From a virus: a DNA stretch of 53,873 nucleotides. Made by a program: the position numbers and the translations under genes. Location of the stretch: the IMG/VR virus record IMGVR_UViG_3300017971_000342, positions 1 to 53,873 of that record. One strand, written 5' to 3'. This document shows positions 51,854 to 53,873 of this stretch, piece by piece (the stretch's first letter is position 1; each line of letters opens with the position of its first letter). Below the pieces are notes generated by a model. That model had not been told where the DNA came from and did no database searches. It worked only from the letters and a program-made list of their open reading frames with translations.

Positions 51854-51865
51854 CGTGAAAGGGTC

Positions 51866-52909
51866 TTAGCTTGCCAGCACGAGGGCCTTCTTGAAGGCCA
51901 CGAGCTTCTGCTGGTTCGAGGTTCCGAAGAGGTTGCTGTGGGCACGACCCTGGCTCTCGGCCACCGGCAGGAACCGACCGCGCTGGTGGTCGTGGTATTC
52001 CGAGACCGCGTTGTAGGCAGCCCACGCTGTGCCGGCGATACCGGTGATCGTCTGGCGTTCGTTGTTGAAGTTGTTCTCCCAGCCGGCAATGATCTCGTCA
52101 CGCTTGGCGATCTGCCGCATGAACCGCTGGCTTGCCTTGGTGTCGTCATCATCCGGAGCCGTATCCGGCACCACGCCGAAGGTCGCGTCGTAGCAGGCAC
52201 GGAAGTAGCCGGTGACCTCGTCCTTGTTCAGGTGCTTTGCAGCGAGGACTCTCACCTGGGCCTCGAACCGGGCACTTTCCTGGGTGATGAGGCCCAGGGC
52301 GAGGCGAGCGTGGTCGATCTTGGTGGTGATGTCGCCGGTGTGCTGGAACTGGATGCCGCGAGCGATGTCCCGCTCGGACATACGGAGCGTGTTGGCGCAG
52401 ACGACCCGGACCGAAGTCGGGTAGATCTGGAAGGCGCTGCTGCCGTCGTGGCTGTTGCGGATGAGGATATACTGCTCGAGGACGTCACCGTCCACCACTT
52501 CGATGTCCTTCGGGAGCTTGACCAGCCCAAAGACGCAGCGACCGTTGCGGAGGGAGCCAGCCGTCTCGACCGACACCTTCTTGTCCACCTCAACCAAGGC
52601 GTCGGCGAACTCCGCCAGCGTCCGGTTGCTGATCGGCTTGTAGCCGGAGCCCACAACGCCGAGCTCTTGGAGCGTGTCCTTCCGGACGTGGACGCAGTGG
52701 CTCTTGACGCGGAACTGCTTCTGCTTCCCGTCGACCTTATGGGTGGCGAACAACGGAAGGAGCTCCGTTTCCCAGCCGAGGCCGATTTGCTCGAAGGCTT
52801 CCCAGGTTCCAAGACCGTCCGGGATTTCCACTCCGAGGCCGTGCCAGGCTCTCTGGCCATGCTCACGGACCTCACCAAAGACGTCTTGTGCTTCGATTTC
52901 GTGTGCCAT
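51866..52909 (-). CDS. DUF932 (phage/plasmid-like) protein
   Basis: 347 residues, start 52,909 behind GGGAGAAATC. Opens MAHEIEAQDVFGEVREHGQRAWHGLG, the trademark start of the DUF932/TIGR03299 family (WHGLG). Further: WEAFEQIGLGWETELLPLF, VVGSGYKPISNRTLAEFADAL, GDVLEQYILIRNSHDGSSAF and RVVCANTLRMSE. Widespread on phages and plasmids and often highly expressed early; proposed links are to DNA binding or anti-host defence, not proven. The preceding and following hairpins and promoters suggest strong isolated expression. Confidence 0.9.
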   Translation of the reverse strand: MAHEIEAQDVFGEVREHGQRAWHGLGVEIPDGLGTWEAFEQIGLGWETELLPLFATHKVDGKQKQFRVKSHCVHVRKDTLQELGVVGSGYKPISNRTLAEFADALVEVDKKVSVETAGSLRNGRCVFGLVKLPKDIEVVDGDVLEQYILIRNSHDGSSAFQIYPTSVRVVCANTLRMSERDIARGIQFQHTGDITTKIDHARLALGLITQESARFEAQVRVLAAKHLNKDEVTGYFRACYDATFGVVPDTAPDDDDTKASQRFMRQIAKRDEIIAGWENNFNNERQTITGIAGTAWAAYNAVSEYHDHQRGRFLPVAESQGRAHSNLFGTSNQQKLVAFKKALVLAS

Positions 52910-52925
52910 GATTTCTCCCTTTCAC

Positions 52926-53198
52926 TTAGCTGTTGTCAGCGATTTGTTCGATCACGCGACCCAGGTCGCAGATTTCACTGTTCGTTACGTTGGCGACACC
53001 CTTGCCGCCTCTACCTTTACGCTCACCGACAACCTTCACCAGGATGGCGTTGGCGACCACCCAGGCCTGGTCATCGTCGCCAGCCGCAGCGTCTACGATG
53101 AAATGGCCGTTGATCCAGACGCGAACCACGCCGCGACCCTTATTCTCCAGCTCAACCTCCGAAACGCTGATTTTCAAGGTGGCTTTTACGAGCTTCAT
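52926..53198 (-). CDS. Small early protein, beta-barrel-like
   Basis: 90 residues, start 53,198 behind AAAGGCAAAGTC, first gene after the promoter at 53,236. KATLKISVSEVELENKGRGVVRVWINGHF and DDQAWVVANAILVKVVGER alternate strands, ending with a short helix. Unknown. Immediately followed by DUF932, so both share the promoter. Confidence 0.62.
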   Translation of the reverse strand: MKLVKATLKISVSEVELENKGRGVVRVWINGHFIVDAAAGDDDQAWVVANAILVKVVGERKGRGGKGVANVTNSEICDLGRVIEQIADNS

Positions 53199-53214
53199 GA
53201 CTTTGCCTTTCGTT

Positions 53215-53264
53215 GAGCACTATTGCTCTACTAAAAGTATAAACTACATCTGGCAGAAGCAAAA
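53215..53264 (-). promoter_or_regulatory. Early promoter with 5' hairpin
   Basis: -35 TTTTGC (53,259-53,264), 17-base spacer, -10 TATACT (53,236-53,241), leader hairpin GAGCA-AUAG-UGCUC (53,215-53,228), then AAAGG. Drives the 52,926 gene and DUF932. Confidence 0.72.
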
Positions 53265-53281
53265 CGAGATGGTCAAAATTC

Positions 53282-53548
53282 CTACAGAAGAGGATGATTT
53301 TCCCACTCGGCGTTTGCCATGGTGTAGAGCTGATCAGCGAACTCATCCGCAAACCGGCAGGCGTTGGGAAGGCCCTCTCGTTCCAAGTCAGGGCAGATAT
53401 CCTCAAGCGCCGTGGCCAGATTCTCGAGCAGCCCACGGTCGGCATTGGTCATAGCCAGAGTCAGGAGCTTGGCAAAACCGCGAGGAGTCATGACGCTGCC
53501 GCGAGGAAGGTCGATTCCGAGATTGACGGTTTTGGTTTCAGTTGCCAT
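53282..53548 (-). CDS. Small early protein
   Basis: 88 residues from ATG 53,548 behind AAAGGATAACC. A longer start is in the promoter and rejected. Strand NLGIDLPRGSVMTPRGF then helices KLLTLAMTNADRGLLENLATALEDICPD and ADEFADQLYTMANAEW. Not recognised; first gene of the early region at its right end. Confidence 0.62.
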   Translation of the reverse strand: MATETKTVNLGIDLPRGSVMTPRGFAKLLTLAMTNADRGLLENLATALEDICPDLEREGLPNACRFADEFADQLYTMANAEWENHPLL

Positions 53549-53563
53549 GGTTATCCTTTCAGC

Positions 53564-53614
53564 TAGAGTTCTCTTCTCTACGTAAAGTATAACCAACAGA
53601 TGCTGAAAGCAAAA
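53564..53614 (-). promoter_or_regulatory. Early promoter with compensated 5' hairpin
   Basis: -35 TTTTGC (53,609-53,614), 17-base spacer, -10 TATACT (53,586-53,591). Leader hairpin UAGAG-AAGAGAA-CUCUA (53,564-53,580) has a different stem from sister sites but the same place. It is 20 bases from the right iteron copy. Confidence 0.68.
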
Positions 53615-53633
53615 CAGTTTCTTGAAATTCTAC

Positions 53634-53873
53634 GACTCTACCTTCGCAAGGTAGAGTCAAGGTAGAGTCGCACGTAAGTCTAGTGCTGGAGTGAGCAGAC
53701 TCTACGTACTCTACCTACTCTACCTTGAAAGAGAGAATAAGGTATCGAATCGCCGCTGGAGAGTCGACTTCTCTGGGCCTGTGGAAGTTGAGACAAGGTA
53801 GAGTCAGTAGAGTCCGCGAAGTCGACTGGGCCACTCACCGCGATAAGGAGAATCCAGAACTCTGTATTCCGAC
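53634..53873. repeat. GTAGAGTC iteron array (right copy, cut by window edge)
   Basis: Same-orientation second copy of the 19,076 array. It starts with the identical 11-bp inverted repeat and a 44-bp identity, then a 53-bp identity ending GGTATCGA, then AAGGTAGAGTC and AGTAGAGTC. Six exact GTAGAGTC/GACTCTAC copies remain. Its 9-base end TATTCCGAC parallels CATTCCGAC before the AT-rich block of the left copy, so the AT-rich part may lie beyond the window. No gene found in these 240 bases. Confidence 0.82.

Noticed and set aside
51833-53101. Long plus-strand open frame opposite DUF932
   Set aside because: Antisense shadow of a clearly recognisable DUF932 gene that also crosses intergenic DNA; no promoter or ribosome site.
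1-53873. tRNA genes
   Set aside because: I saw no stretch with T-loop consensus plus a complementary acceptor stem. A covariance search was not possible here.
1-53873. Integrase, excisionase, repressor or partition genes marking a temperate phage
   Set aside because: No tyrosine/serine recombinase, CI-like or ParA-like product was recognised; the Leu762 polymerase alone is not evidence of lysogeny.

Overview
The window is one stretch of a GC-rich, tailed dsDNA bacteriophage genome. It has siphovirus-type morphogenesis genes: a tape measure, a tail tube, tail assembly chaperones with a -1 frameshift site, an HK97-type capsid, a DUF4055 portal and a TerL. It is incomplete. The tape measure gene runs off the left edge, and no baseplate, tail-fibre or lysis genes, integrase or repressor are present. 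The host cannot be read from the sequence. Sigma70-like promoters and a lipoprotein signal fit a Gram-negative host, but this is inference.

Layout. (1) 1-18,943, minus strand: the late operon. In transcription order it holds TerS, TerL, portal, a set of small virion proteins, SPP1 gp7-like head protein, scaffold, major capsid, head-tail connectors, tail tube, chaperones and tape measure. Good TTGCCN-17-TATRAT promoters lie before terS, the scaffold gene and the capsid gene. A five-gene plus-strand cassette (10,992-12,190) with an early-type promoter interrupts the operon. (2) 19,076-19,455: an iteron array with long inverted repeats, then an AT-rich TAACG repeat block, which looks like a replication origin or another protein-DNA assembly site. 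A second copy of the array starts at 53,634 in the same orientation and runs to the right edge, so the 34-kb early region is bracketed by the two. (3) 19,556-53,548, minus strand: tightly packed early and metabolic genes, often with ATGA/GTGA overlaps. They include many Cys-rich or membrane microproteins, DNA ligase, dUTPase, a GHKL-like protein, a sigma factor, a DNA methyltransferase, a metallopeptidase, primase-helicase, a PD-(D/E)XK nuclease, dCMP deaminase, a P-loop kinase with a 2H phosphoesterase, a metallophosphoesterase, DNA polymerase A, Nudix and HD hydrolases, a thymidylate-synthase-like enzyme, HNH, a glycosyltransferase, an alpha-glutamyl/putrescinyl thymine pyrophosphorylase-like protein, class II ribonucleotide reductase, Dda-like and SNF2-like helicases, a probable ssDNA-binding protein and a DUF932 protein.

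How the genes fit together. The most exciting system is a predicted thymidine hypermodification pathway. dCMP deaminase, dUTPase and ribonucleotide reductase would supply dUMP. The TS-like enzyme (active-site PCN in place of PCH) is a candidate dUMP hydroxymethylase. The HD and Nudix hydrolases may edit the nucleotide pool. The GT-A-like glycosyltransferase and the aGPT-PPlase-like protein, with a P-loop kinase 6-9 kb away, are candidates for modifying 5-hydroxymethyluracil in DNA. No PLP enzyme or radical-SAM gene of known aminoalkyl-uracil pathways is visible here, so a sugar-decorated base is a reasonable guess, not a demonstrated fact.

Regulation is also unusually legible. Seven early promoters share TTTTGS/TTTGGC-17/18-TATRCT, and five of them are followed by a 5' hairpin whose stem covaries. 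Late leaders of scaffold and capsid share hairpins with an identical CAUGGU loop. At 10,978-11,020 an early and a late promoter overlap head to head.
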